From the NCBI RefSeq assembly GCF_021026335.1, contig NZ_JAJNCY010000011.1, forward strand, positions 62,001-126,000: DNA of 64,000 bases, in the 5' to 3' direction. The notes below the pieces were generated by a model. It ran no database searches. It saw only the letters and a program-made list of their open reading frames with translations, and was not told the origin of the DNA. Made by a program: the position numbers and the translations under genes. The stretch is from Rhizobium sp. C1 (GTDB lineage: Bacteria; Pseudomonadota; Alphaproteobacteria; Rhizobiales; Rhizobiaceae). This document shows, piece by piece, positions 1 through 8,787 of the stretch. Positions within the stretch are counted from its first letter, which is position 1, and each line of letters begins with the position of its first letter.

Positions 1-1682
1 TCGAAAGCCGCTGGAAGGACAAGCTGGCGGAGGCCGCGACGAAATCCGGTGATGACGGTCTCGGCGCTGCCATCCGCGATTACGATGCACTGGACGATAT
101 CCTCGGCCGCATCGCCTCCTTCGCGGGGCTCACCTATTTCTCGAACACGGCCGACCCGGCCAACGGCAAGCTCTATGGCGACGTGCAGGCCAAGCTCACC
201 GATCTCGGCAGCCACCTGCTCTTCTTCACGCTGGAACTGAACCGCATCGACGACGCCGTCATCGAAAAGTCCATCGCGACCGACACGCTCGCCGCCCACT
301 ACGCGCCGTGGATCCGCGACCTGCGCAAGGAAAAGCCGCACCAGCTGGAAGATCGTATCGAACAGCTCTTCATGGAAAAGTCGATGACCGGAGCTGCCGC
401 CTTCAACCGTCTCTTCGACGAGACCATGGCGACGCTGACCTTCGACGTAGATGGCGAAACGCTCGGTCTTGAAGCCACGCTCAGCCTGCTGCAGAGCGCC
501 GATCCGAAGAAGCGCGAAAGCGCGGCACGTGCGCTAGCCGCCACCTTCGCCGCCAATATCCGCACCTTCACGCTGATCACCAATACGCTCGCCAAGGACA
601 AGGAAATCTCCGACCGCTGGCACAAGTTCGAGGACATCGCCGACAGCCGACATCTGGCGAACCGCGTCGAACGCGAGGTCGTCGATGCGCTGGCAGCGGC
701 GGTGAAAGACGCCTATCCGCGCCTCTCACATCGCTACTATGCGATGAAGGCGAAGTGGCTCGGCATGGACAAGATGCAGTTCTGGGACCGCAACGCGCCG
801 TTGCCCGAAACCCCGGATGCCACGATCTCCTGGGACGAGGCCCGAGAAACCGTCCTCTCGGCTTACGGCGCCTTCTCGCCCGACATGGCCGGCATCGCGA
901 AGACCTTCTTCGACCGCAACTGGATCGACGCGCCCGTGCGCCCCGGCAAGGCGCCGGGCGCTTTCGCGCATCCGACGGTCCCCTCCGCGCACCCCTATGT
1001 TCTGGTCAACTACATGGGCAAGCCACGCGATGTCATGACGCTGGCGCATGAACTCGGGCACGGCGTGCACCAGGTTCTCGCCGGCGGCCAGGGCGCGCTG
1101 ATGTGCGCAACACCGCTGACGCTGGCCGAAACCGCCTCGGTCTTCGGCGAAATGCTGACCTTCCGCGCGCTGCTCGACAACACGAAGGACAAGCGCGAAC
1201 GCAAGGCCATGCTCGCCCAGAAGGTCGAGGACATGATCAACACGGTCGTGCGCCAGATCGCCTTCTACGAATTCGAGCGCAAGGTCCACACGGCCCGGAA
1301 AGAAGGCGAACTGACCTCCGACCAGATTGGCGAACTCTGGATGTCCGTGCAGGCCGAGAGCCTCGGCCCGGCCATCGATCTGTCGGGTGGCGGCTACGAA
1401 ACCTTCTGGTCCTATATCCCCCATTTCATCCACTCGCCCTTCTACGTCTACGCCTATGCGTTCGGCGATTGCCTCGTGAACTCGCTCTACGCCGTCTACC
1501 AGAACGCGGCGGAAGGCTTCCAGGACAAGTATTTCGCGCTCCTCAAGGCCGGTGGCACGAAGCATCATTCCGAACTCCTCGCCCCCTTCGGCCTCGACGC
1601 CTCAGACCCGTCGTTCTGGAGCAAGGGACTGTCGATGATCGAAGGGCTGATCGACGAGCTGGAGGCTTTAGATAAGGGGTAA
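1..1682 (+). CDS. pepF: M3-family oligoendopeptidase F, 5'-truncated by window edge
   Basis: Zinc metallopeptidase of the M3 family that degrades short cytoplasmic peptides. The frame is open from base 3, so the true start lies upstream of the window; about 559 codons are present out of roughly 610-620 expected. The catalytic motif HELGH is encoded at 1047-1061, followed by the downstream glutamate region (AETASVFGE) that supplies the third zinc ligand, and by the conserved C-terminal stretch SPFYVYAYAFG. The stop codon overlaps the start of pabB by one base (TAATG), so the two genes are probably co-transcribed. Nothing suggests disruption apart from the window edge. Family assignment is firm; the exact peptide substrates cannot be read from sequence. 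Confidence 0.93.
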   Translation, partial: ESRWKDKLAEAATKSGDDGLGAAIRDYDALDDILGRIASFAGLTYFSNTADPANGKLYGDVQAKLTDLGSHLLFFTLELNRIDDAVIEKSIATDTLAAHYAPWIRDLRKEKPHQLEDRIEQLFMEKSMTGAAAFNRLFDETMATLTFDVDGETLGLEATLSLLQSADPKKRESAARALAATFAANIRTFTLITNTLAKDKEISDRWHKFEDIADSRHLANRVEREVVDALAAAVKDAYPRLSHRYYAMKAKWLGMDKMQFWDRNAPLPETPDATISWDEARETVLSAYGAFSPDMAGIAKTFFDRNWIDAPVRPGKAPGAFAHPTVPSAHPYVLVNYMGKPRDVMTLAHELGHGVHQVLAGGQGALMCATPLTLAETASVFGEMLTFRALLDNTKDKRERKAMLAQKVEDMINTVVRQIAFYEFERKVHTARKEGELTSDQIGELWMSVQAESLGPAIDLSGGGYETFWSYIPHFIHSPFYVYAYAFGDCLVNSLYAVYQNAAEGFQDKYFALLKAGGTKHHSELLAPFGLDASDPSFWSKGLSMIEGLIDELEALDKG

Positions 1683-2836
1683 TGGAACCGCCCTTCATCC
1701 TCTTTCGAGACGATCCCGCCAATCGAACGATTCTGTTCGCCCGCCCGCGCGAGATCGTCCGTGTGGATCGCAGGGCGGATTTCTTGCCCGCGCTCGAAAA
1801 ACTGCAGGCCGCGCACAAGGCAGGCCACTGGCTGGCCGGCTATCTCTCCTACGAAGCCGGCCATCTCTTCGAGCCGCGCATCGAGAAACTGGCCGATGAT
1901 AACGGTGCAGTGCCGTATCTTCTTTTCGGGGTTTTTGACGCGCCAACAGATGCTGCGCCCCCAATGAGGGACAGGCACGAGGCAGGCTCCAACCTCCCCT
2001 TCCTCACTTCCCCCCGCGCCCGCTGGAATTTCGAAACCTACAAATCCCGTTTCGATATCCTCCACCACCACCTGCGCAAGGGCGACAGTTATCAGGGGAA
2101 TCTCACCTTCCCCATCGACGCCGAATGGCATGGCGACCCGCTGGATGCGTTCCACGCGCTCGCGGAACGCCAGCCGGTGAAGTACAGCGCGCTGGTCAAT
2201 ATGGGCGGCCCGGTCATCCTCTCCCGCTCGCCCGAACTCTTCTTCAAGGTGGACAAAGACGGCTGGATCGAAACGCATCCGATGAAAGGCACAGCCCCGC
2301 GGGGACGCAACGCAGAGGAAGACGCGGCGATCATCGACGCCATGAAGGCTGACGAGAAGACGCAGGCCGAAAACCGCATGATCGTCGACCTCCTGCGCAA
2401 CGACATCTCGCGCATCACGCAAGTCGGCACACTCTCCGTGCCTAGGCTTTTCGACATCGAGACCTATCCGACGTTGCACCAGATGGTGAGCCATGTCCGC
2501 GCCAAACTCCTTCCCGAGACAACACTGACCGACATCTTCGCCGCGCTCTTCCCCTGCGGCTCGATCACCGGTGCCCCGAAGATGTGGACGATGGAAATCC
2601 TCCACAGGATCGAACAGACCCCGCGCGGCGCCTATTGCGGCTCCATCGGCTATGTAGCCCCTTCCGGCGAAATGCTCTTCAACGTCGCGATCCGCACGAT
2701 CACGCTCTTCGATGACGGCAAGGCCACTTTCAATGTCGGCGGGGGCATCGTCTTCGATTCCAACGCCGAGGACGAATATGCCGAAGCGCTCCTGAAAGCC
2801 CGCTTCGCGATTGGCGACGAGGAGATCGCACGATGA
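1682..2836 (+). CDS. pabB: Aminodeoxychorismate synthase component I
   Basis: Chorismate-binding enzyme (384 aa) that with a glutamine amidotransferase partner makes 4-amino-4-deoxychorismate, the precursor of p-aminobenzoate and folate. Recognised by the chorismate-utilising core: HPMKGTAPRG, the segment AENRMIVDLLRNDISRI, and FPCGSITGAPK followed by RGAYCGSIGY near the C-terminus. The threonine of the signature PIKGT is kept; its isoleucine is methionine here. The N-terminal half is short, as in alphaproteobacterial PabB. A poorly conserved Pro-rich linker lies around residues 87-112. It starts within the pepF stop codon and overlaps the next gene by four bases (ATGA), giving translational coupling with the likely lyase. 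Anthranilate synthase is less likely because of the neighbour and the length. Confidence 0.9.
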   Translation: MEPPFILFRDDPANRTILFARPREIVRVDRRADFLPALEKLQAAHKAGHWLAGYLSYEAGHLFEPRIEKLADDNGAVPYLLFGVFDAPTDAAPPMRDRHEAGSNLPFLTSPRARWNFETYKSRFDILHHHLRKGDSYQGNLTFPIDAEWHGDPLDAFHALAERQPVKYSALVNMGGPVILSRSPELFFKVDKDGWIETHPMKGTAPRGRNAEEDAAIIDAMKADEKTQAENRMIVDLLRNDISRITQVGTLSVPRLFDIETYPTLHQMVSHVRAKLLPETTLTDIFAALFPCGSITGAPKMWTMEILHRIEQTPRGAYCGSIGYVAPSGEMLFNVAIRTITLFDDGKATFNVGGGIVFDSNAEDEYAEALLKARFAIGDEEIAR

Positions 2837-3462
2837 CGGATTTCTCGCTTTTCGAGACGATGCGCTACACACCCGGCGAGGGCATCGCCCGGCTGAGCCT
2901 ACACCTGAAACGGCTGGAGACCTCGGCACGACGGCTTGGGTTTTCAGGCGCGGAGAAGGCAGGCGAGGCGCTGGCTGACTATCTTTATACGCCACCCGCA
3001 AGCCACCAACGCCTCCGCCTAGAACTCTCGCCAACGGGCAGCATCGCCATCACCGCCGCCCCCTTCGCCCTCCAACCAGACGACACCCTCTGGCGCATCG
3101 CGATCGCCCAGACCCGCACCGCCTCCACCGACCCGCTGATCCGCCACAAGACCACCCGCCGCGCACTCTACGAAGCCGCCCGGGCCGAGTTTCCCGCTGC
3201 TGAGACCAACGAGGTCATCCTCCTCAACGAAAAAGGCGAACTCGCCGAGGGCACGATTACCAATCTCTTTGTCGAGGATGACGACGGCCGCCTGATGACG
3301 CCCCCCATCTCCTCCGGCTGCCTCGCCGGCGTCTTGCGCAGCTCGCTCATCTGCGCCAGAAAAGCCTATAACCGGCGGCTGCGGCCGGAAGAACTTGCGG
3401 GCCGTACGCTTTACGTCGGCAATTCCCTGCGCGGCCTGATCCGCGCGGAACTGATCGGCTGA
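2833..3462 (+). CDS. pabC: Class IV aminotransferase family protein, probable aminodeoxychorismate lyase
   Basis: PLP-dependent fold-type IV enzyme of 209 aa, likely converting aminodeoxychorismate to p-aminobenzoate and pyruvate. Visible signatures are the N-terminal FSLFETMRY, the PLP-lysine region HKTTRR near residue 96, and the conserved block ETNEVILLNEKGELAEGTITNLF with SGCLAGVLR after it. At about 210 aa it is shorter than E. coli PabC (269 aa), but compact versions fused to or beside PabB are common. The ATG overlaps the pabB stop by four bases, so the two products are made together, supporting the folate assignment over a D-amino-acid or branched-chain aminotransferase. Confidence 0.85.
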   Translation: MTDFSLFETMRYTPGEGIARLSLHLKRLETSARRLGFSGAEKAGEALADYLYTPPASHQRLRLELSPTGSIAITAAPFALQPDDTLWRIAIAQTRTASTDPLIRHKTTRRALYEAARAEFPAAETNEVILLNEKGELAEGTITNLFVEDDDGRLMTPPISSGCLAGVLRSSLICARKAYNRRLRPEELAGRTLYVGNSLRGLIRAELIG

Positions 3463-3508
3463 CAGCGATATCAATCTTTGATACGCTAACCCCTGATTGG
3501 AGATGAAC

Positions 3509-3790
3509 ATGGCCGGCAGGAATTTCAGTCTGACAGAACCTTTGAGCGACTTTGTCGACCGGCAGGTTGCGTCCGGCCGGCATCAGAATGCGAGCGAAGT
3601 GGTTCGCGAAGCCCTGCGCCGTTATGAAGGCGAAGTCGAGCGTGAAAATGCTGATCTGGCGATCATCCAGAAGGTTGCGGAAACGGGACTGGATGCCATA
3701 GCGCGCGGCGACTTCACGCATGTCGTGGGAGAAACGGGCGCATCTGAACTCCTCGCGCGCCTGATCGAGCGCAGCCGGGCCAATGGCTGA
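3509..3790 (+). CDS. parD: ParD-type antitoxin of a type II toxin-antitoxin pair
   Basis: Small (93 aa) ribbon-helix-helix antitoxin. The N-terminus reads as a short beta strand (NFSLTEPLSDFV) followed by GRHQNASEVVREALRRYE, the typical ParD DNA-binding and dimerisation segment; the C-terminal half would wrap the toxin. I chose the ATG at 3509 because GGAG at 3499-3502 lies six bases ahead; a TTG at 3497 and an ATG at 3503 are in frame but overlap this site. It overlaps the toxin gene by eight bases. Expected to repress its own promoter together with the toxin. Confidence 0.87.
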   Translation: MAGRNFSLTEPLSDFVDRQVASGRHQNASEVVREALRRYEGEVERENADLAIIQKVAETGLDAIARGDFTHVVGETGASELLARLIERSRANG

Positions 3791-4169
3791 TTTCCGCCTT
3801 GCCGCGCCCGCCGAGGCGCAGCTTATCGAAATTCTCAATCACTCTGCCGCCACCTTCGGAGATAGCGCCCGTGAGCGATATGCCGCCCTTCTGGTGCGGG
3901 CCATGCAGGACATCGCCGAAACGCATGACCGGCCGTCCGTCACCTGGAAACAGACGCAGCTCGGACAGGTGGGAGTCTATCATGTCCGCTACAGTCGCCA
4001 TCGCGTTCCTTCCCCGCCTGGCCCCGTGCTCGAACCCCGCCATTTCCTGGTCTTCCAGATCGGAAAAGATCGCATCGTCAACATTCTTGGTTTCATTCAC
4101 GACAGCATGCTTTTCACCCGCGCCCTCAATCGGATCGCCCGGCAAGGCGAACACGATCCAGAAAGATAG
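3783..4169 (+). CDS. parE: ParE/RelE-superfamily toxin
   Basis: Toxin partner of the ParD-like antitoxin just upstream (eight-base overlap). The 128 aa protein begins FRLAAPAEAQLIEILNHSA, a RelE/ParE N-terminal helix pair, and ends with the family strand VFQIGKDRIVNILGFIHDSM. ParE members poison DNA gyrase, but the superfamily also has mRNA interferases and sequence alone does not decide which applies. The central part contains a Pro-rich loop (RVPSPPGPVLEPRHF) that matches the PRHFLVF subclass of ParE. Reading frame is intact, so the module is probably functional. Confidence 0.84.
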   Translation: MADFRLAAPAEAQLIEILNHSAATFGDSARERYAALLVRAMQDIAETHDRPSVTWKQTQLGQVGVYHVRYSRHRVPSPPGPVLEPRHFLVFQIGKDRIVNILGFIHDSMLFTRALNRIARQGEHDPER

Positions 4170-4172
4170 CCC

Positions 4173-4457
4173 ATGTTCATCATCTCGCTCACCTACAAGA
4201 AGTCCACGGAAGAAGCCGATAAGCACATGGCCGCCCATATGGAGTGGCTGAAAGCGCACTATGCCGATGGCACATTCGTCGCCTCCGGCCGAAAGGTTCC
4301 CCGCACGGGCGGCGTGATCCTTGCCCGAGGCGAGCGTGCGGCGATCGAAGCGCTCTGTGCGAAAGACCCGTTCGTGATCCACGAAATCGCCGACATCGAC
4401 ATCGCCGAAGTGAACTTCACCACGACAGCAGAGGGCTTCGAGGGCTTGAAGGGCTAG
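4173..4457 (+). CDS. YciI family protein
   Basis: A 94 aa single-domain protein of the YciI/YCII family (ferredoxin-like fold related to muconolactone isomerase). Typical features are the N-terminal strand MFIISLTY, the His-containing helix HMAAHMEWLK, the GGVILA strand and the C-terminal FVIHEIADIDIAEV segment. Members are enzyme-like with a conserved His-Asp pair, but most have no assigned reaction. Begins three bases after parE and is followed by the DUF3445 gene two bases later, so it may be co-transcribed with the latter. No role is claimed. Confidence 0.85.
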   Translation: MFIISLTYKKSTEEADKHMAAHMEWLKAHYADGTFVASGRKVPRTGGVILARGERAAIEALCAKDPFVIHEIADIDIAEVNFTTTAEGFEGLKG

Positions 4458-4459
4458 CC

Positions 4460-5332
4460 ATGCAAAAGCCTCGCTTCACCCCCTATGATGGCTCGTCCGA
4501 ACCCTTCGCGATCGGTCTCACGCAGATTGCGCCGGAGCGCTGGATCGAGACGGATACTGATCTGGAGCGGTATCTGGCGGAGAAGGCCAGGCTCTTGGGC
4601 GCAGACCGTGATGCCGTGTTTCAGGCCGCGCCGGGTTCCGAAGCCGCGCAGGCTGAAGCCCTCGACACGCTCGCCGCGCATCTTCTGGACAATCACGCGG
4701 CCACCTATTCCCGCCACGGCAACACCCTCGCCTTCCTCGATCGCCGGATCGCCCTCGACACCCCCGAACCGACTCTCCTCATCGCGGGCTCCCTCGTCGC
4801 CGACGATCTCGTACTCCTCGAAAACCGCGACAGCGGCTGGCGGGTCACGGCGGGCTATGTCGCCTTCCCCTCCTCCTGGTCCCTGAAGGCAAAGGCCGGC
4901 AAGACGATCGGCGAAATCCACGGCCCTGTGCCGGATTTCGAGCCCGGCAGCCGCAATGACGATCTGATCAACCGCATGTTCGACCGCATCGCGCCCGGAC
5001 GGGTGGTAGAGCGTTTCAACTGGTCGATCTATCCGGAGGCCGATCTCGACTGGCCTCCGGAAAAGGGCGCGCGGCTGTCGCGAAAGCACTTCGACCCGGC
5101 CTCGAATTTCATTCGCGTCGAGCGCCAGACGTTGCGCAAGCTGCCGGAAACCGGCGCGATGCTCTTCACCATCCGCATCTATCAGGATCCGATTGCCGCC
5201 GTCACCGCGCATCGCGATCTCGCCGACCAGTTGGCCGCCCGGCTGGAGGCCATGAACGAACAACAACTGGCCTACAAAGGCATGACGGAAAAGCGCGGGA
5301 AGCTCATGACATTTCTGCGAAATCTGCAGTGA
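4460..5332 (+). CDS. DUF3445 protein, haem-dependent oxidative N-demethylase alpha-subunit-like
   Basis: A 290 aa protein of the DUF3445 family, whose characterised member is the haem-binding alpha subunit of dimethylamine monooxygenase/oxidative N-demethylase. Conserved blocks include QAAPGSEAAQAEALDTLAAHL, DDLVLLENRDSGWRVTAGYVAFPSSWSL, KAGKTIGEIHGPVP and NWSIYPEADLDW, plus RVERQTLRKLPETGAMLFTIRIY. The ATG at 4460 is two bases after the YciI stop; an upstream in-frame ATG at 4244 lies wholly inside yciI and is rejected. The beta and gamma partner subunits of the characterised enzyme are not adjacent, so a stand-alone role is possible. Family call is firm, substrate unknown. Confidence 0.85.
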   Translation: MQKPRFTPYDGSSEPFAIGLTQIAPERWIETDTDLERYLAEKARLLGADRDAVFQAAPGSEAAQAEALDTLAAHLLDNHAATYSRHGNTLAFLDRRIALDTPEPTLLIAGSLVADDLVLLENRDSGWRVTAGYVAFPSSWSLKAKAGKTIGEIHGPVPDFEPGSRNDDLINRMFDRIAPGRVVERFNWSIYPEADLDWPPEKGARLSRKHFDPASNFIRVERQTLRKLPETGAMLFTIRIYQDPIAAVTAHRDLADQLAARLEAMNEQQLAYKGMTEKRGKLMTFLRNLQ

Positions 5333-5486
5333 AGACCGAGGTTTTGCGAGCCGCGACCCGTCAGAACTTCCGTTTGTACTTTATTGTGACTCGATTCTGT
5401 GGTTAGAGCGCGCACAGGCCTCGATAACGGGGCCCGCCAACCTGTCCTGCCAATCTCGCAGGCGCATTTTCAGGAGCACGGACCCG

Positions 5487-6932
5487 ATGTCTGACGTTCA
5501 ATATCCGATCTATGGCGAAATCACCGGTCCGATCGTGCTGATCGGCTTCGGCTCGATCGGCCGCGGCACGCTGCCGCTCATCGAACGTCACTTCAAGTTC
5601 GACAAATCCCGCATGGTCGTCATCGACCCGCGCGGCGAAGATGCGCATCTGCTCGAAGAGCGCGGCATCCGCCTCATCAAGGAGCACGTCACGAAGGAGA
5701 ACTACAAGGATCTCCTCAAGCCGCTCCTCACCGAAGGCAAGGGTCAGGGCTTCTGCGTCAACCTGTCGGTCGACACGGGATCGCTCGACCTGATGAAGTT
5801 CTGCCGCAAGCTCGATGTGCTCTACATCGACACTGTCGTCGAACCCTGGCTCGGCTTCTATTTCGACAACTCGCTCGGCAACGAAGCGCGCACCAACTAT
5901 GCGCTGCGCGAAACCGTGCGCAAGGAAAAGGCCAAGAATCCGGGCGGCACGACGGCCGTTTCCTGCTGCGGCGCCAACCCCGGCATGGTCTCCTGGTTCG
6001 TGAAGCAGGCGCTGATCAACCTCGCCAGGGACACCGGCACAGCGATCACCGAACCGGCAGCCGATGACCGCGAAGGCTGGGCGAAGCTGATGCAGACGCT
6101 GGGCGTCAAGGGCGTCCACATTGCCGAGCGCGATACCCAGCGCACGATCAACCCGAAGCCGATGAACGTCTTCTGGAACACCTGGTCGGCCGAAGGCTTC
6201 ATCTCTGAAGGCCTTCAGCCCTCGGAACTCGGCTGGGGCACGCACGAAAAGTGGATGCCGAAGAACGCCAAGAAGCACAAGAAGGGCTGCAAGGCGGCGA
6301 TCTATCTCGATCAGCCGGGTGCCAACACCCGCGTGCGCACGTGGTGCCCGACGCCCGGCCCGCAATATGGCTTCCTTGTCACGCATAACGAAGCGATCTC
6401 GATTGCCGACTACTTCACGGTGAAGGACAAGGACGGCGAGGCCGAATTCCGTCCGACCTGCCATTATGCCTATCATCCGGCCAATGACGCGGTTCTGTCG
6501 CTGCACGAAATGTTCGGCAACGGTGGCCACCAGCAGCCGATGCTCCACGTTCTCGACGAAAATGAACTGGTCGACGGCGTCGATGAACTCGGAGTCCTGC
6601 TCTACGGTCATGAGAAGAACGCCTACTGGTACGGCTCGCGCCTGTCGCTGGAAGAAACCCGCCGCATCGCGCCTTACCAGAACGCCACCGGCCTGCAGGT
6701 GACGTCTGCCGTTCTCGCCGGCATGGTCTGGGCGCTGGAAAATCCGAAGGCCGGCATCGTTGAGGCCGACGAGATGGACTACAAGCGCTGCCTCGAAGTG
6801 CAGATGCCCTATCTCGGTCCGGTCGAAGGCCATTACACCGACTGGACCCCGCTCGACGGCCGCCCGGGTCTCTTCCCGGAAAAGCTGGACGAGAAGGATC
6901 CTTGGCAGTTCAAGAACATCCTCGTTCAGTAA
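5487..6932 (+). CDS. hss: Homospermidine synthase
   Basis: NAD-dependent enzyme (481 aa) that couples two putrescines, or putrescine and spermidine, to make sym-homospermidine, the characteristic long polyamine of rhizobia. The N-terminal Rossmann motif is IVLIGFGSIGRGTLPLIERHF (glycines at 23, 25, 28 region), with the substrate-binding stretch VSCCGANPGMVSWFVKQAL and the conserved NPKPMNVFWNTWSAEGF. Length matches the family. Preceded by a 154-base non-coding leader, with AGGAG at 5472-5476 ten bases before the start, and followed by a strong hairpin at 6979-7008, so it appears monocistronic. Confidence 0.96.
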   Translation: MSDVQYPIYGEITGPIVLIGFGSIGRGTLPLIERHFKFDKSRMVVIDPRGEDAHLLEERGIRLIKEHVTKENYKDLLKPLLTEGKGQGFCVNLSVDTGSLDLMKFCRKLDVLYIDTVVEPWLGFYFDNSLGNEARTNYALRETVRKEKAKNPGGTTAVSCCGANPGMVSWFVKQALINLARDTGTAITEPAADDREGWAKLMQTLGVKGVHIAERDTQRTINPKPMNVFWNTWSAEGFISEGLQPSELGWGTHEKWMPKNAKKHKKGCKAAIYLDQPGANTRVRTWCPTPGPQYGFLVTHNEAISIADYFTVKDKDGEAEFRPTCHYAYHPANDAVLSLHEMFGNGGHQQPMLHVLDENELVDGVDELGVLLYGHEKNAYWYGSRLSLEETRRIAPYQNATGLQVTSAVLAGMVWALENPKAGIVEADEMDYKRCLEVQMPYLGPVEGHYTDWTPLDGRPGLFPEKLDEKDPWQFKNILVQ

Positions 6933-6978
6933 ACCGCGGCAATCCGGTCCGAAATACATAGGATAATATGTAAATTGC

Positions 6979-7008
6979 GCCGCCCCGGTCTTGTTTGACC
7001 GGGGCGGC
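6979..7008 (+). terminator. Strong hairpin downstream of homospermidine synthase
   Basis: A perfect 12-bp GC-rich stem (GCCGCCCCGGTC and its complement) with a six-base loop TTGTTT, 46 bases after the hss stop. There is no clean T-run after it, so it may stabilise the 3' end of the mRNA or need Rho rather than being a classical intrinsic terminator. Confidence 0.6.
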
Positions 7009-7160
7009 TCTGCAATCTTGAGGGCGGGACAGGAATCGGATCCAGAGCGCCCTTTGCGATGCTGCAAAAATGTGCGCTGACACGTTTAATTCGCCGGAAA
7101 GGCCATAAAGACGCCGCGAGCGTCAGCCTTTCATGGTCCATGAACATGCCGGAGAATACC

Positions 7161-7532
7161 ATGAAAAAATCATCCGTCTGCCTTATCCTCGGCTCCAGCC
7201 TCGCGCTGGCCGGCTGCATGTCGTCGCCCGCGCCGCGCTCGCTGCCGCCCATCCAGCAGCAGCCGACAACCGTGGAAGGCCAGTGGATAGACCCGAACGG
7301 GATCGTGTCCAGCTTCCAGGCCGGCACATTCACGACGCGCACGACCGACACCAACCAGCTGCTCGCCTCCGGCACCTATACGAGCAGCGCACCCAAGGTG
7401 GTCGAAATCAACATGACCTCGCTGGTGCGCAACACGCAGTCGCGCGTCAACTGTGCCCTTGTCACGCCGAACCAGCTCAATTGCACCACCGATTCCGGCG
7501 CCCAGTTCTCGCTCGCCCGCAAGGCCGTCTGA
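7161..7532 (+). CDS. omp10: Omp10-like outer membrane lipoprotein
   Basis: A 123 aa lipoprotein with a charged N-terminus, a hydrophobic stretch and a lipobox LAGC (Cys19), so it should be lipidated and sorted to the outer membrane. The mature part (EGQWIDPNGIVSSF, FTTRTTDTNQLLASGTY, VNCALVTPNQLNC) closely follows the Brucella surface antigen Omp10 as I remember it. The two later cysteines could form a disulfide. I chose the ATG at 7161 because GGAG lies just upstream (7151-7154) and only this start gives a signal peptide. It ends shortly before a textbook terminator. Exact function in the envelope is not known. Confidence 0.88.
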   Translation: MKKSSVCLILGSSLALAGCMSSPAPRSLPPIQQQPTTVEGQWIDPNGIVSSFQAGTFTTRTTDTNQLLASGTYTSSAPKVVEINMTSLVRNTQSRVNCALVTPNQLNCTTDSGAQFSLARKAV

Positions 7533-7560
7533 GCGACACCGAAACAGGTTTGAATTGACG

Positions 7561-7589
7561 AAAGCGCGGACAACCATCCGCGCTTTTTT
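7561..7589 (+). terminator. Intrinsic terminator after omp10
   Basis: Perfect 10-bp stem AAAGCGCGGA/TCCGCGCTTT with loop CAACCA and a T-run at its foot, 28 bases after the omp10 stop. It separates omp10 from hemH. Confidence 0.88.
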
Positions 7590-7676
7590 GTCGTATAGCC
7601 GTCTAACATCAATACAAGTGGCAACGAATTCGCCTATATGGGCGTGACACACATTCGAAAGCGGAAGATTGAGATC

Positions 7677-8705
7677 ATGATGCCTGGCGCGCTCCCTGCC
7701 GACCACCCAAAAGTCGCCTTCGGAAAAGTCGGCGTTCTCCTCGTCAACCTCGGCACACCCGACGGCACCGACAAGGCCTCGATGCGCCGCTATCTGGAAG
7801 AGTTCCTGACCGACCGCCGCGTCATCGAATGGTCACGGCTCTTCTGGTATCCCATCCTGTACGGCATCGTGCTGAACCGCCGCCCCGCCAAGGTCGGCAA
7901 GGCCTATGAGACGATCTGGAACAAGGAGCGCAACGAAAGCTATCTGCGCACCTACACCCGCTCTCAAGGTGAACTGATGGCCGAGCGCCTGAAGGATCTG
8001 CCCAATGTCGTTGTCGATTGGGGCATGCGCTACGGCAATCCGTCGATCGCTTCGCGCATCGAGGCGCTGCAGGCCGCGGGTTGCGAGCGCATCGTGCTCT
8101 TCCCGCTCTATCCGCAATATGCCGCCGCCACGACCGCGACCGTCAACGACAAGGCGTTCGAAAAGCTGCAGAAGATGCGCTGGCAGCCGGCCATCCGCAC
8201 CGTGCCGCCCTATCATGACGAGCCTGCCTATATCGAGGCGCTGGCCAATTCGATCACCGCGCATCTCGCCACGCTCGACTGGGAGCCGGAAGTCGTGCTC
8301 GCCTCCTTCCACGGCATTCCGCAATCCTATTTCAAGGCCGGCGATCCCTATCACTGCCAGTGCATGAAGACGGCGCGCCTCGTGCGCGAAAAGCTCGGCT
8401 GGACGAAGGAAAAGTTCCGCGTCACCTTCCAGTCGCGTTTCGGGCCGGAAGAATGGCTGCAACCCTACACCGACAAGACGGTCGAGGAACTGGCCAAGAC
8501 GGGCACGAAGCGCATTGCCGTCATCAATCCGGGCTTTGTCTCCGACTGTCTGGAAACGCTGGAAGAAATCGCCGAGCAAGCGAAGGAAAGCTTCGAGCAC
8601 AATGGCGGCGAGCACTTCACGCATATCCCCTGCCTCAACGACAGCGTGGATGGGATGAATGTGCTGGAAAAGGTGCTGCGGCGCGAATTGCAGGGCTGGG
8701 TGTAA
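7677..8705 (+). CDS. hemH: Ferrochelatase
   Basis: Terminal haem-biosynthesis enzyme (342 aa) inserting Fe2+ into protoporphyrin IX. The N-terminus KVGVLLVNLGTPDGTD, the segment YGNPSIASRIEAL and the active-site strand FHGIPQSYFKAGDPYHCQC are all characteristic; the metal-binding histidine is in SFHGIP and the second acidic site is in the C-terminal NPGFVSDCLETLEEI block. The ATG at 7677 is preferred over one at 7638 because the known rhizobial proteins begin only a few residues before LPADHPKVAFGKVG and GGAAG lies nine bases upstream. It stands alone between terminator-like structures. Confidence 0.95.
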   Translation: MMPGALPADHPKVAFGKVGVLLVNLGTPDGTDKASMRRYLEEFLTDRRVIEWSRLFWYPILYGIVLNRRPAKVGKAYETIWNKERNESYLRTYTRSQGELMAERLKDLPNVVVDWGMRYGNPSIASRIEALQAAGCERIVLFPLYPQYAAATTATVNDKAFEKLQKMRWQPAIRTVPPYHDEPAYIEALANSITAHLATLDWEPEVVLASFHGIPQSYFKAGDPYHCQCMKTARLVREKLGWTKEKFRVTFQSRFGPEEWLQPYTDKTVEELAKTGTKRIAVINPGFVSDCLETLEEIAEQAKESFEHNGGEHFTHIPCLNDSVDGMNVLEKVLRRELQGWV

Positions 8706-8740
8706 GCGTATTTGCTCCGTCATTCCGAACTTGATGCGAT

Positions 8741-8770
8741 CCGTTCAGCGCGCTGCCGCGAGCTGAACGG
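8741..8770 (+). terminator. Hairpin between hemH and the convergent MBL gene
   Basis: Inverted repeat CCGTTCAGC/GCTGAACGG (9 bp, perfect) with a 12-base spacer, lying in the 82-base gap between two genes that point toward each other. It could serve either transcript; no long T-run is present on either side. Confidence 0.5.
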
Positions 8771-8787
8771 CTTTCTCAGTTGCGTCG

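Noticed and set aside
5333..5486. Possible polyamine-responsive leader before homospermidine synthase
   Set aside because: No leader peptide, riboswitch-like fold or terminator/antiterminator pair was evident.
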